Shown piece after piece: positions 51,742 through 61,503 of a DNA stretch of 64,000 nucleotides (position 1 is the first letter of the stretch; the number at the start of each line of letters is the position of its first letter). The position numbers were made by a program, and so were the translations under genes. The stretch is from Saprospiraceae bacterium (GTDB lineage Bacteria; Bacteroidota; Bacteroidia; Chitinophagales; Saprospiraceae). A model generated the notes under the pieces. That model worked only from the letters and a program-made list of their open reading frames with translations. It ran no database searches and was not told where the DNA came from. The DNA lies in the NCBI GenBank assembly GCA_016709995.1, contig JADJLQ010000001.1, positions 2,886,001 to 2,950,000 on the forward strand. Reading direction: 5' to 3'.

Positions 51742-52263
51742 TCAGGATAATAATATAGGAGCCTGAGCTCTGATATTGATTTCACTTTTTGCAAGATGGG
51801 ATAAATGCTCATCTATTTGCTTTTCATTTGCTTCGGCATGATGAAATACAGTACCGGGTTTTTCAAGGCCCAATGCCCTGGCAAATGCTGCGGCCGTACC
51901 ATAAGCACTCATTTTATAGTGATTGATGGATTGAACACTGGCCAATAAGCATGCGTCGTTGACTTCAGGATCTGCACACTGATCCATTTTTTCTTCAGTC
52001 TCTTCGATAAAAGCCTGCATGATTTTATTCGACAAAGAAAGAGAAAGTATCTCCTCCGATTTTAGCAGCGTTTCAAATTGTTGTACATTTTGTTTTAAAT
52101 AATCAAGATAAACTTGAAGGGAGGTTTTTAATGTCAATGAATTGGCTTTTTCAATCCATGAAGACAAGTGCTTCTTTAATACGATCTCAGCATAAATGAA
52201 ACGACGAATGTCGAAATCAAATAAATCATGCAAGGTCGCGATGGAACGATAATCACTTTTCAT
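51742..52263 (-). CDS. DUF892 (YciE/YciF) ferritin-like protein
   Basis: This 173-residue all-helical protein shows LHDLFDFDIRRFIYAEIVLKKHLSSWI at the start, with an acidic-aromatic spacing like the LxDLYxAExQ motif of YciF, then a central CLLASVQSINHYKMSAYGTAAAFARALG and EANEKQIDEHLSHLA. These match the Glu/His helix positions of the di-iron bundle. Members respond to stress and storage conditions. It precedes the PPOX-fold gene on the same strand and is divergent from the fRMsr gene. Confidence 0.85.
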   Translation of the reverse strand: MKSDYRSIATLHDLFDFDIRRFIYAEIVLKKHLSSWIEKANSLTLKTSLQVYLDYLKQNVQQFETLLKSEEILSLSLSNKIMQAFIEETEEKMDQCADPEVNDACLLASVQSINHYKMSAYGTAAAFARALGLEKPGTVFHHAEANEKQIDEHLSHLAKSEINIRAQAPILLS

Positions 52264-52315
52264 AATAATTAATTTTTGTGATTATCAAAGTTAGGTGGAT
52301 ACAGCAGGTAAAATC

Positions 52316-52465
52316 ATGATACCCATCAGCCTGGTCAATAATATATGTCGGAGACAAAACCTGGGCACCGCGATGAAAACCTTATACGATTGCACAATAA
52401 GTCCTATCGCTCCAGAAGCTTGGGGAACGATGAATAATTTAATAGAATCAGTATCTTCAATCTAA
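52316..52465 (+). CDS. Possible small ORF, 49 aa, upstream of fRMsr
   Basis: This frame encodes a short soluble peptide with one Cys pair and a C-terminal PEAWGTMNNLIESVSSI helix. It ends 20 bp before the fRMsr start. No family is recognised. It could be a real small gene, an upstream leader peptide or a gene remnant. Confidence 0.2.
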   Translation: MIPISLVNNICRRQNLGTAMKTLYDCTISPIAPEAWGTMNNLIESVSSI

Positions 52466-52485
52466 ATAATTAACGACCAAGTTAA

Positions 52486-52953
52486 ATGGCGGAATCTATA
52501 CAAATAATCCAGGGAGACAAGACATCACAATATAACTCTATTTATCCTCAGATCGTCGCCCTCCTGCAAGGGGAAGCGGATCTCATCGCCAATATGGCCA
52601 ATATCTCTGCTGCATTAAAAGAACAGTTTGGCTGGTTATGGGTTGGGTTTTACCTGGTTAAGGAAGGCCAATTGGTGCTCGGACCCTTCCAGGGGCCTAT
52701 CGCGTGCACGCGAATCCAATACAATAAAGGAGTCTGTGGAACTGCCTGGGCCACCACAGAAACGATCATCGTGCCAGATGTGGAGTTATTTCCCGGGCAT
52801 ATCGCTTGTAGCAGCTTGTCCCGGTCGGAGATCGTCGTACCATTAATCAAAGAAGGTGAGGTAATGGCAGTATTGGATGCGGACAGTGAATCCCTGGAAA
52901 TGTTTGACGAGGTGGATGCCTTTTGGCTTCAAAAGATAGTGGAACTATTATAA
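52486..52953 (+). CDS. msrC: Free methionine-(R)-sulfoxide reductase (GAF domain)
   Basis: This 155-residue cytoplasmic GAF protein repairs free methionine-R-sulfoxide using thioredoxin. The three catalytic cysteines of the family are all present: Cys74 (GPIACTRI), Cys84 (GVCGTAW) and Cys108 (GHIACSS), at the same spacing as the E. coli enzyme's 84, 94 and 118. FGWLWVGFYLV and IVVPLIKEGEVMAVLDADSE are the GAF core. The three Cys make the assignment specific. It sits beside DUF892 and PPOX genes, consistent with oxidative-stress duty. Confidence 0.93.
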   Translation: MAESIQIIQGDKTSQYNSIYPQIVALLQGEADLIANMANISAALKEQFGWLWVGFYLVKEGQLVLGPFQGPIACTRIQYNKGVCGTAWATTETIIVPDVELFPGHIACSSLSRSEIVVPLIKEGEVMAVLDADSESLEMFDEVDAFWLQKIVELL

Positions 52954-53105
52954 AAAAATTGATGCACATAAATAATATATGTTAGTGCTTGTTAAACAGC
53001 TTCTTCCAAAACTATAATCGTAATAGTGATAACCATTTGGTAAGTCCGTTTGTACATCGATCTAATAACTAACCATATAGAGATAGATTCAATAAGTCCT
53101 CTACT

Positions 53106-53921
53106 TTACACCGCTACATTATAATCTCTCAAGGTATCATTGAGGGACACCTTTTTGTCAGTACTCTCCTTGCGGGTCCCGATAATCAGGGCACAGGGTA
53201 CCTGATAAGTCCCAGATGGAAACTCTTTGTTATAAGAGCCGGGTATGACGACTGAGCGAGGGGGTACTTCACCACGGTAGGTGATGGCCTTAGGTCCTGA
53301 AACATCGATGATATGAGTAGACTGTGTGAGTACGACATTAGCGCCTAATACTGCTTCGGCACCTACTTTCACTCCTTCGACGACGATGCATCGGGATCCT
53401 ATGAAAGCATGGTCTTCTATAATAACCGGAGCTGCCTGGGGAGGCTCCAACACACCACCGATCCCAACCCCACCACTGAGATGTACATTTTTGCCAATCT
53501 GCGCACAACTGCCCACGGTGGCCCAGGTATCGACCATGGTACCACTGCCAACGTAAGCGCCGATATTGACATAGCTGGGCATCAATATGACACCTGGCTC
53601 GAGATAGGAGCCGTAACGAGCTATAGCCTGAGGTACCACCCTAACCTGTTGGGCTGCAAAATTTTTCTTCAAAGGAATTTTGTCATGATATTCAAATGCA
53701 CCTGATTCGATGGTTTCCATTTTGCTGATCCTGAAGTACAATAAAATGGCTTTTTTTATCCATTCATTGACTATCCATCCCTGGTCGGTAGGTTCTGCGA
53801 CCCTGATTTTACCTTGATCGAGCAATGTCATCGATTCATGTATCGCATCGATGATCTCAAGTGAGGCTATCATTGATGGATCATCCCAGGCCTGATTGAT
53901 TTTTAAATATAAAGAATCCAT
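53106..53921 (-). CDS. dapD: 2,3,4,5-tetrahydropyridine-2,6-dicarboxylate N-succinyltransferase
   Basis: From ATG 53921 the enzyme has 271 residues, the normal DapD length. An in-frame ATG at 53987 would add a spurious hydrophobic 22-residue leader to a cytoplasmic enzyme and is rejected. The N-terminal helical domain is followed by a left-handed parallel beta helix of hexapeptide repeats (GVILMPSYVNIGAYVGSGTMVDTWATVGSCAQIGKNVHLSGGVGIGGVL) and the C-terminal TYQVPCALIIG. It uses succinyl-CoA in the succinylase branch of diaminopimelate and lysine synthesis, which supplies the cell wall. Confidence 0.96.
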   Translation of the reverse strand: MDSLYLKINQAWDDPSMIASLEIIDAIHESMTLLDQGKIRVAEPTDQGWIVNEWIKKAILLYFRISKMETIESGAFEYHDKIPLKKNFAAQQVRVVPQAIARYGSYLEPGVILMPSYVNIGAYVGSGTMVDTWATVGSCAQIGKNVHLSGGVGIGGVLEPPQAAPVIIEDHAFIGSRCIVVEGVKVGAEAVLGANVVLTQSTHIIDVSGPKAITYRGEVPPRSVVIPGSYNKEFPSGTYQVPCALIIGTRKESTDKKVSLNDTLRDYNVAV

Positions 53922-54177
53922 TAAAACAATTAAAATTGATAAAAAGACAAATGTAGAATTACAAATGAGTATGATCGCTATTTTCAAACATTTTAATTTC
54001 TAATTGTGCTATTTCGTTAGACTGATGTAATATTAGGATTTTTTAGACAGGGGTATATGCCATTTGCCTCCGAACAAGGATTAAAAAGATACTCCGCTCA
54101 TAATCAGATGGCCCGGGTAATAACATTTCTTTAATATTTCAAATCCTATCAATCGTAAGCGCCAAGGTTAATTATGT

Positions 54178-54185
54178 TATTTTTG
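54178..54185 (+). promoter_or_regulatory. Candidate promoter of the MoxR gene
   Basis: TATTTTTG fits TAnnTTTG exactly, 16 bp before the start codon. No TTG at the expected upstream distance. Confidence 0.35.
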
Positions 54186-54201
54186 TAACCAATTAATCAA
54201 T

Positions 54202-55170
54202 ATGCAGCGAGAAAACATGACAGATGTACAGGCAGTAGATGCTCTGGGCCAGGGATTTAAAGCATTGAGCCATGAAGTAGGCAAGGTGATCATTGGGCAG
54301 GATGAAGTCGTCAAGGCGGTGATCATATCTCTTTTTTCTAACGGGCATAGTTTGTTGGTAGGGGTGCCTGGTTTGGCCAAAACTTTGCTGGTATCGACGA
54401 TAGCACAAGTGCTCGATCTGGAGTTTAACAGGATCCAGTTTACCCCTGACCTGATGCCTAGTGATATCACGGGATCTGAGATTCTGGACGAAGAAAGAAG
54501 GTTTAGATTCAACCGCGGGCCTGTATTTGCCAATATAGTCCTAGCAGACGAAATCAACCGAACTCCGCCTAAAACGCAGGCAGCCCTGCTTGAAGCCATG
54601 CAGGAACGATCTGTGACAGTAAGTGGACAGCGACATTTGTTGCCAAAGCCATTTTTTGTATTGGCTACCCAAAACCCCATTGAGCAAGAAGGTACGTATC
54701 CACTGCCCGAAGCCCAGCTGGACCGATTTATGTTTAATATATTACTGGATTATCCTAGCTTTAAAGATGAGCTCCAGGTGGTCAGAAACACTACCTCTAC
54801 TCACAAACCAGAGCTTAGATTGGTGATGAATGGTGATGATATCAGTTTTTACCAGGATGTCATCAGGAAAATACCTATTGCAGATAATGTCCTCGAGTAT
54901 GCAGTCAATCTGGCAAGCAAAACCAGGCCAAATACTGATCGTGCCATTGCTCAGGTCAAACAATATATATCATGGGGTGCAGGCCCCAGAGCTTCTCAGT
55001 TTTTGGTACTAGGGGCCAAAGCACATGGTGCTATTAATGGCAAATACTCTCCGGATATCGAAGATGTTCAGGCCGTCGCCAAGCTGGTACTCAGACATCG
55101 TATCGTGCGAAATTATAAGGCGGAAGCTGAAGGTGTGTCAGAAGACAAAATCATCGAAGCTTTGTTATAG
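54202..55170 (+). CDS. MoxR-type AAA+ ATPase
   Basis: This 322-residue ATPase has Walker A GVPGLAKTLL (about 54-62), Walker B with IVLADEINRTPPKTQAALLEAM, sensor 1 FVLATQNPIEQEGTYPLPEAQLDRFMF and the C-terminal lid WGAGPRASQFLVLGAKAHG. MoxR proteins remodel and activate partners, usually with a DUF58/vWA operon. Here the next gene is an esterase and no vWA or DUF58 gene follows in the window. ATG 54202 or ATG 54217 could be the start. A common Bacteroidota function is stress tolerance and aerotolerance. Confidence 0.94.
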   Translation: MQRENMTDVQAVDALGQGFKALSHEVGKVIIGQDEVVKAVIISLFSNGHSLLVGVPGLAKTLLVSTIAQVLDLEFNRIQFTPDLMPSDITGSEILDEERRFRFNRGPVFANIVLADEINRTPPKTQAALLEAMQERSVTVSGQRHLLPKPFFVLATQNPIEQEGTYPLPEAQLDRFMFNILLDYPSFKDELQVVRNTTSTHKPELRLVMNGDDISFYQDVIRKIPIADNVLEYAVNLASKTRPNTDRAIAQVKQYISWGAGPRASQFLVLGAKAHGAINGKYSPDIEDVQAVAKLVLRHRIVRNYKAEAEGVSEDKIIEALL

Positions 55171-55209
55171 AGAGCTCACACCGGAGCCCTGGTCTGGTAA
55201 GGAAAAGAT

Positions 55210-55983
55210 ATGAACCTTTATTCTAAGATTTATGGTGAAGGCCGAGCTACCCTGGTCATCCTGCATGGGCTATTTGGCTCTTCGGATAATTGGCAGACTT
55301 TCGCAAAATCAATAGCTGATCGGTATCAGGTGATTACGATAGATCTGCGCAATCACGGTCTTTCTCCTCATGATCCGGAGTTTGATTTTGAATGTATGGC
55401 AGGAGATCTACAAGAGACTTTTGATACTTTGAATCTATCGAAAATAAACCTGATGGGGCATTCGCTGGGTGGGAAAGTAGCCGGTTATTTCGCTTTAAAT
55501 CATCCTTCTTATCTGCGTTCACTGATAGTCATAGATATAGCTCCAAAATCCTACCCTCCACACCATGAACTTTATTTCAATGCGATGTTAGGTTTGAATC
55601 TGGAGGAGGTGACCACCAGGACGCAAGCCGACCATTGGTTGAGTAAGCAGATCACAGATGCCGGCATCAGGCAGTTTTTGCTAAAAAATCTTATGCGAGA
55701 TGATGCCGGGACATTCAAATGGAGATTTAACCTCCAGGCACTATATCGACATTATGACAATATCAATATTCCGCTTTCAAGCGATCACCCATTTTCTAAA
55801 CCTGCCTTATTTATAAAAGGAGAAAATTCCAATTATATCCTTCCAGATGATGCAGTTCTGATCAAAGAATTGTTTACGCATGCTGAGGTCAAACAGATTG
55901 ATGGTGCAGGACATTGGGTCCATGCAGATCAACCGGTTAGATTAAAAGAAATGGTCCTGGAGTTTTTAGATAATTCCAATTAA
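55210..55983 (+). CDS. Alpha/beta-hydrolase (YbfF-like esterase)
   Basis: This 257-residue soluble hydrolase shows the oxyanion loop LHGLFGSSDNW (residues 18-28), VITIDLRNHGLS (41-52), the nucleophile Ser85 in MGHSLGGKV and a late His in GAGHWVHAD (about 237). HGLFGSSDNW and DLRNHGxS are typical of the YbfF acyl-CoA/short-chain esterase group. It starts 39 bp after the MoxR stop on the same strand. Substrate unknown. Confidence 0.9.
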   Translation: MNLYSKIYGEGRATLVILHGLFGSSDNWQTFAKSIADRYQVITIDLRNHGLSPHDPEFDFECMAGDLQETFDTLNLSKINLMGHSLGGKVAGYFALNHPSYLRSLIVIDIAPKSYPPHHELYFNAMLGLNLEEVTTRTQADHWLSKQITDAGIRQFLLKNLMRDDAGTFKWRFNLQALYRHYDNINIPLSSDHPFSKPALFIKGENSNYILPDDAVLIKELFTHAEVKQIDGAGHWVHADQPVRLKEMVLEFLDNSN

Positions 55984-56017
55984 AAGGAAATCGATTCACA
56001 AGCGTTAATAGACTTAT

Positions 56018-57976
56018 CTATTTTTTCTTTATCCATACAGCCATCGGGCTGGTTTCGCGATGTCCCCACACCACATAGGGGATAAGTGTTGCCGTAGTGT
56101 TACTGCCTTTATCATCAAATGCTTTTCCCTTTAAGATAGTCACTCCATTTAAAAGATCAGGCTTATACTCCGCTTTCCAGTTGGTATTATTATTCAATGC
56201 CAAACCATGATGGCCATTGTCCATTTCTTCCGCACAGTATAATATGGGGCCTCTTTCTATAGCAATCGCACCAGTGTTGGCTTTGATATTAGGATGACTG
56301 GAGACTGACTTACTTTCCATAGGAAACTGTACACTAATTTTATCACCTTTCTTCCAGTTGCTGTGAAGGACCGCATATCCATGTTCGACAGAAAAGTTGA
56401 TTTTTTTACCATTGATGGCAATATTTGTTTTGGTCTTTGAAGTTGCATTAAATCGATACAGGTCACTTGGCACCACTTCATTTTGAGCCCAGCCGGGTAT
56501 CCTGATGTATATATTCGTCGTGGCATCGATCGTGCCATCTATCAAAAGCTCTACCGCTCCGCTCCAGGGATAATCGGTCTTTTGTTGGATTTCGACAGCG
56601 TGGCTATTTACATTCAACGAAGCCTTGGAAGCCATGAATAGATTGACATAGATATTATTGTCTTTCACTGCATAGGCATACCCGGAAACCGAAGGGACAA
56701 ACCGGGACAAATTGGAGGGACAACAAGAACAGTCAAACCATGGGCTGCGACATACCGCTCCCTGGTTAAATTTTTCACTGCCATCGAATACGAGTGGGTT
56801 AGGATAAAAAAACTTTTCTCCTTCGAGTGCGATGCCTGACATCAATCCATTGTACAGTGTACGCTCCATCACATCAATATATTTTGAATCACCATGTAAT
56901 AAAAACATGCGATGATTCCAATAGACATATGCGATAGCTGCACAGGTCTCTGCATAAGCATCGTTAGGCAGTTCGTATGCTCTGTCAAATCCTTCTATAC
57001 CATGGGCAGCCCCCAGGCCTCCGGTGATATACATTTTTTTACTGATGATATCGTTCCATATTTTGTCGACTGCTTTCAGATAGGCCTGGTCACCGGTGAT
57101 CGCCGCAATATCTGTCATAGCAGCATACATGTATCCTGCTCTTACAGAATGACCTACTGCTTCTGACTGCTCGGTCACGGGTATATGATTCTGAGAGTAA
57201 GAAGCATTTTGAAGACCCTTTTCATCGAGATTAGGTTGATGTCCGCGGCGCTCCAAAAAGAGCTTAGCCAGGTCAAGGTATTTTTTGTCATTGGTGACTC
57301 TGTACAGTTTGATCAATCCTAATTCGATTTCCTGGTGTCCGGGGTAAAACCCCATTTTTTCTATTACACACTTTTGATAGATAAGGTCTGCATTCTTTAT
57401 GGCGATCTTCAAAAAATTATCCTGGCCGGTCGCCCTGTAATGTGCCACTGCTGCCTCGTACATATGCCCTACATTGTATAATTCGTGGCTGCTATGGGTA
57501 CCCAAAAACTGACCCTTGGGATCATAAGTGCAGCAGGAAAATTTATTATAATCATTGGCCTTCAAGGTCCATGCCGTATACAGGTAGCCATCTGATTCCT
57601 GGGCGGCAGCTATATAAGAGATCACTTTATCAAGGTAGGCACGCAATGCCGGATTGGGTTCGTTCATCAATGCGTAAGCTGCGCCTTCCATTATTTTATA
57701 TACATCTGAATCATCAAACCCAAAGCGTCCCTGGAACTTTCCATCTTTAATCTTACCTGCATATATAAAATTATTAATGCGGCCAGTCTCTTCACATTTG
57801 GCGAATGCATAAGGAATAGTCCGGTGCGATACGGTATCCAGTCTGCTTTTCCAAAAGCCACCTGTAATATGGACTTTGGTAAAATCAACCGGCGTAATCG
57901 GATAATCTTCTACCAGGGATTGAGCATGATTCAATAAGGGTATAAGGACTAAAAATATTAAAATAAAATTTTTCAT
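56018..57976 (-). CDS. Glycoside hydrolase family 127 (beta-L-arabinofuranosidase-like), secreted
   Basis: This 652-residue exported enzyme has a signal peptide ending NHAQS. The (alpha/alpha)6 barrel shows TVSHRTIPYAFAKCEETGRINNF, GAAHGIEGFDRAYELPNDAYAETCAAIAYVYWNHRM (with the conserved Glu) and the metal-thiolate cluster CRSPWFDCSCCPSN, whose cysteines match the Zn-bound nucleophile of HypBA1. C-terminal beta domains follow. It should release L-arabinofuranose from plant arabinans or hydroxyproline-linked arabinosides. It is divergent from the sialidase-like gene by 112 bp. Confidence 0.92.
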   Translation of the reverse strand: MKNFILIFLVLIPLLNHAQSLVEDYPITPVDFTKVHITGGFWKSRLDTVSHRTIPYAFAKCEETGRINNFIYAGKIKDGKFQGRFGFDDSDVYKIMEGAAYALMNEPNPALRAYLDKVISYIAAAQESDGYLYTAWTLKANDYNKFSCCTYDPKGQFLGTHSSHELYNVGHMYEAAVAHYRATGQDNFLKIAIKNADLIYQKCVIEKMGFYPGHQEIELGLIKLYRVTNDKKYLDLAKLFLERRGHQPNLDEKGLQNASYSQNHIPVTEQSEAVGHSVRAGYMYAAMTDIAAITGDQAYLKAVDKIWNDIISKKMYITGGLGAAHGIEGFDRAYELPNDAYAETCAAIAYVYWNHRMFLLHGDSKYIDVMERTLYNGLMSGIALEGEKFFYPNPLVFDGSEKFNQGAVCRSPWFDCSCCPSNLSRFVPSVSGYAYAVKDNNIYVNLFMASKASLNVNSHAVEIQQKTDYPWSGAVELLIDGTIDATTNIYIRIPGWAQNEVVPSDLYRFNATSKTKTNIAINGKKINFSVEHGYAVLHSNWKKGDKISVQFPMESKSVSSHPNIKANTGAIAIERGPILYCAEEMDNGHHGLALNNNTNWKAEYKPDLLNGVTILKGKAFDDKGSNTTATLIPYVVWGHRETSPMAVWIKKK

Positions 57977-58088
57977 ATGTGATTCTATATTAAGTAAAAT
58001 TACTATTTATATGACGGAAGACTAAGGAGGCCATTGTCCAGGAGGCCTCCTACCATCGAAAATAATATTTTCACTGTATATTCAAAGC

Positions 58089-59153
58089 ATGAAATTAAGT
58101 CATAGGCCGGGAATAAGATTGGGTTGTTTGATAGTTTGTTGTTTTTTAATCGTAGCACTCAAGTCGCAGATCATCAGCTCTCAGTACATTTTTACCGAGG
58201 CTCCATTTTTATCCTGCCATGCATCGACCCTGGTCGAATCCTCCGATGGTGATTTTATGGCTGCATGGTTTGGTGGCACCCGGGAAGGCGATCCTGATGT
58301 AGCCATTTGGTGGTCAATAAAACACGGTTCGGAATGGTCTGCTCCTCAGGTGTTGGCAAAGGAAAACAATACACCTTGTTATAATCCAGTGCTGTTTTAT
58401 ACAAATGATGGTAAGTTGTGGTTTTATTACAAATACGGCACGCATCCTTCGATATGGTCGGCTGCCCGGAGATCTAGCCTTGACGATGGAACTACCTGGT
58501 CAGAGACCGAATATCTGCCGGCTGGTTGGTACGGTCCGATCAGAACCAAGCCCCTGGTCCTTAAAAATGGAATAGTAGTCAGTGGCACTTCGGTGGAAAG
58601 TTATAGAAACTGGGCGGTTTGGATAGAACGCAGCAAAGATCATGGTGTGACCTTCAAAAAGATAGGTCCGATCACTGTACCCAGACCAAAAGCACGTGAG
58701 TCAGAAGGACATGACAGCGGAGCCAATGATTGGGAGCACACTTATGGTATCATACAACCATCTATCGTCACCCTGGGTAAAAAACATCTGAGATTATACG
58801 CCAGATCAACCAGCCAGATCGGTCATATTGTGATCTCAGATTCTTATGACCAGGGCCTAACCTGGTCACCCGGCAAAATCTTAAATCTTCCTAATCCAAA
58901 TTCCGGCATTGATGCTATGACCCTCCGGGATGGCAGAATAGCACTGGTCTATAACCATACTACAGAAGGAAGATCACCATTAAATGTAGCGATTAGTGAC
59001 AATGGGACCGATTTTAAGATGATCTATACTTTGGAAGATGATGCAGGGATGGAATTTTCATATCCCTACATGATTGAGGATAAGGACGGATTGTTGCACA
59101 TCACCTATACCTGGAAAAGACAACGGATCAAAGAGGTGGTGATTAAGCTCTGA
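58089..59153 (+). CDS. Sialidase-like BNR-repeat glycosidase, secreted
   Basis: This 354-residue product has an N-terminal hydrophobic signal (LGCLIVCCFLIVALKS). The six-bladed propeller shows VESSDGDFMAAWFGGTREGDPDVAIWW and several Asp-boxes: SLDDGTTWSE, RSKDHGVTFKK and SYDQGLTWSPG. This is the BNR_2 type of exo-sialidase-like family, several of whose members act on plant glycans (for example uronic or rhamnose-linked units) rather than sialic acid. I cannot place all the Arg-triad residues with certainty, so substrate is open. It lies between GH127 and GH3 in a glycan group. Confidence 0.83.
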   Translation: MKLSHRPGIRLGCLIVCCFLIVALKSQIISSQYIFTEAPFLSCHASTLVESSDGDFMAAWFGGTREGDPDVAIWWSIKHGSEWSAPQVLAKENNTPCYNPVLFYTNDGKLWFYYKYGTHPSIWSAARRSSLDDGTTWSETEYLPAGWYGPIRTKPLVLKNGIVVSGTSVESYRNWAVWIERSKDHGVTFKKIGPITVPRPKARESEGHDSGANDWEHTYGIIQPSIVTLGKKHLRLYARSTSQIGHIVISDSYDQGLTWSPGKILNLPNPNSGIDAMTLRDGRIALVYNHTTEGRSPLNVAISDNGTDFKMIYTLEDDAGMEFSYPYMIEDKDGLLHITYTWKRQRIKEVVIKL

Positions 59154-59188
59154 TTAAATCTTCATGTAATTATTCTACTCCCTGGGGT

Positions 59189-61501
59189 TCAGTGCTTAGC
59201 GTATTTGATTGTCCTGGCATCGTTGATGATCCCTTTCCAATCGAGACCAAATCCAAAATCATAAACATGCCCTTCAGAGTCTATGTGACATTTTAAGTCT
59301 CCGGGAGAGTCTTCACTTTGAGATTCCACTACTTGCATATCGGCAGGCATCTGCACAGGCAATAAACCACTTGGTTGTGATTTTCCAATCAGAATATCCA
59401 ATAATGCCTGATCCTGAACTCTAAACCCAACTAAAATAGCATCAGCTTGCTTTTCAAATTCGGAGAACACCATTGGATTGTCCATAGCTACGCAGACAAT
59501 GACCGGCTTGCCATTCATCTTATGATATGTATCTATCACCATAGCCAGGTCTGTGATATTACTGCTCGTCACTGATTTGTTTTTGTAAGATCTATTGGTG
59601 AAAGTCTCTAAAGGATCTCCTCCTGCAATGCTGATCTCTCTGGCGGTAGCAGCAGTATAGGGACTGTATTGTAAACTGATTGGCAAATACCCATTACCTC
59701 CATGCTCGGCATCTGTCTTGTCATATCCGATTCCTGTTTTTGGATTTTCTATAAATACCACCGCATAATCTGCTGCCTGAGGCTGATCTGTGACTTTAAA
59801 ATACTTTTTCAAAATATTCATATTGACAGGATAGTCTAGTTTTTCAGGAGTTTCCATACCAAGGAAATTTCTGCTTTTGGGGGTAAATTTTTTCGGAACA
59901 TAAACTGTTTTACCTGGGGTCAAAGGCAGGACATTTGACTTGTTTTTCAGCATGACGATTGACTTCAATTGTGCATTGTATCCCTCTTTCATGAAGGAAG
60001 ACTTGCCGACCGTATTTTTTGTGTCATTGAAATCCAGGTAAGGATTTTCAAATAATCCAACTCTGAATATATTTTTCAGTAAGCGAACTGCTGAGACTTC
60101 CATGCGAGCTCTCATATTCGTTTCACCGACTTCTTTGACACCTATCTCATAAGCATCCAGGATAGGTTGTACCTGGTTATTCCCTCCAAATTGATCTACT
60201 CCTGCCATTAATAATTTATAATGACGCTGTGCCTCAGAGAGCGTCTCCATACCCCAGGGTTTGCCATCGATAAAAGAGTCCATTACATTGTGATCATGAG
60301 TCACAGACCAATCGGTACACGCTACTCCATCAAATTTGTATTTCTTTCGTAGAAGTTCTGTGATCAGATGTTTATTGTAACTGTTACCTATATTCTCTTT
60401 GTTTTGTTGGTCCTGGTTCCAGGAGATAGTATAATAAGGCATTACCGCCGATGCCATTCGGGTTTTACCTTGCAATTTGAATGCACCTTTGACGAAAGGA
60501 ATCAAATGGGATTTAAAATTTCCTGATGGGTAGACCGCATATTTACCTATTGCGTAGTGTGCATCACGGCCCCCTTCGCCGGAGCCACCTCCCGGCCAAT
60601 GTTTTACCATAGCATTGACACTTCCATACCCCCAGCCATTTTTGATTTCTCGCTCAGCACCAGATGTTTGAAAACCGTCGCAATAAGCTTGTGCCATGGA
60701 GGCTGACAAAAAAGGATTCTCCCCAAAAGTGCCATTGACTCGAGCCCACCTGGGATCAGTCGCTATATCGATCTGAGGCGAAAGCGCTGTGGTGATACCC
60801 AAAGCACGATATTCGATGGCTGCGACCTGTCCAAATCTTTTCACCATTTCAGGGTCAAAAGTTGCAGCCATTCCAAGAGATCCGGGCCACATAGAGATCT
60901 CACCGCCAGATGCAGCGTCATATTCAGCGCTGGCTACAGGAGCATGTCGAGGATCTGAGCTATTATTGGCTGGGATGCCCATCCCTATGCCTTCACAGAA
61001 AGCTTGTACATTATTATTCCACTTAGCTGCCACCTCTGGTGAGGCAACCGTAGTAATCAAGACATGCCTTAAATTATCATTTTCTAAAAATTGCCTTTGT
61101 TGGTCTGTGAGTGCTTCAGGGTTGGCACCACTTTGTGGAAAGGGCATTCCATTATAAGTACCTGACATAAATCCACCCGGCCTGGCAGGTATAGCCTGAT
61201 GGGCGCTATACAACATGAGGCCTGCTATTTGTGGTATAGACAGTTTGGAAGCCAGATCTTTTGCTCTTTTTTCTACCGGCTTTCGCCAATCTTCATAAAT
61301 ATCCAGGACACCATTGCGGTTGAGATCTTTAAACTTTAATCCGTGTACAGTTAGTATCTTGATACCTGAAGTTGGGGTATATGCGAGGAGGGATCCCTGG
61401 TCGTTTTGGAGTTTGATTACCTCAATTGACTGACTGGTCTGTGCATTCAGGGCCATAGCCGCCATAGCCAAGGCAATCGCCCGGATTGTCTTTATCATCA
61501 T
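59189..61501 (-). CDS. Glycoside hydrolase family 3 (beta-glucosidase-like), secreted
   Basis: This 770-residue enzyme starts with a signal peptide ending MALNAQTS. The GH3 TIM barrel (about residues 90-430) shows DIYEDWRKPVEKRAKDLASKLSIPQIAGLM, PQIDIATDPRWARVNGTFGENP and the nucleophile Asp397 in GVACTDWSVTHD. The alpha/beta sandwich (about 450-720) supplies the acid/base. The absence of a fibronectin III tail is noted. It removes beta-glucosyl or xylosyl units from oligosaccharides. Its start lies 2 bp after the dienelactone hydrolase stop on the same strand, so they are one operon. Confidence 0.92.
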   Translation of the reverse strand: MMIKTIRAIALAMAAMALNAQTSQSIEVIKLQNDQGSLLAYTPTSGIKILTVHGLKFKDLNRNGVLDIYEDWRKPVEKRAKDLASKLSIPQIAGLMLYSAHQAIPARPGGFMSGTYNGMPFPQSGANPEALTDQQRQFLENDNLRHVLITTVASPEVAAKWNNNVQAFCEGIGMGIPANNSSDPRHAPVASAEYDAASGGEISMWPGSLGMAATFDPEMVKRFGQVAAIEYRALGITTALSPQIDIATDPRWARVNGTFGENPFLSASMAQAYCDGFQTSGAEREIKNGWGYGSVNAMVKHWPGGGSGEGGRDAHYAIGKYAVYPSGNFKSHLIPFVKGAFKLQGKTRMASAVMPYYTISWNQDQQNKENIGNSYNKHLITELLRKKYKFDGVACTDWSVTHDHNVMDSFIDGKPWGMETLSEAQRHYKLLMAGVDQFGGNNQVQPILDAYEIGVKEVGETNMRARMEVSAVRLLKNIFRVGLFENPYLDFNDTKNTVGKSSFMKEGYNAQLKSIVMLKNKSNVLPLTPGKTVYVPKKFTPKSRNFLGMETPEKLDYPVNMNILKKYFKVTDQPQAADYAVVFIENPKTGIGYDKTDAEHGGNGYLPISLQYSPYTAATAREISIAGGDPLETFTNRSYKNKSVTSSNITDLAMVIDTYHKMNGKPVIVCVAMDNPMVFSEFEKQADAILVGFRVQDQALLDILIGKSQPSGLLPVQMPADMQVVESQSEDSPGDLKCHIDSEGHVYDFGFGLDWKGIINDARTIKYAKH

Positions 61502-61503
61502 GA

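Noticed and set aside
53922..53987. Longer dapD start at ATG 53987
   Set aside because: It adds a hydrophobic leader not found in the cytoplasmic enzyme; MDSLYLKINQAW at 53921 fits the family start.
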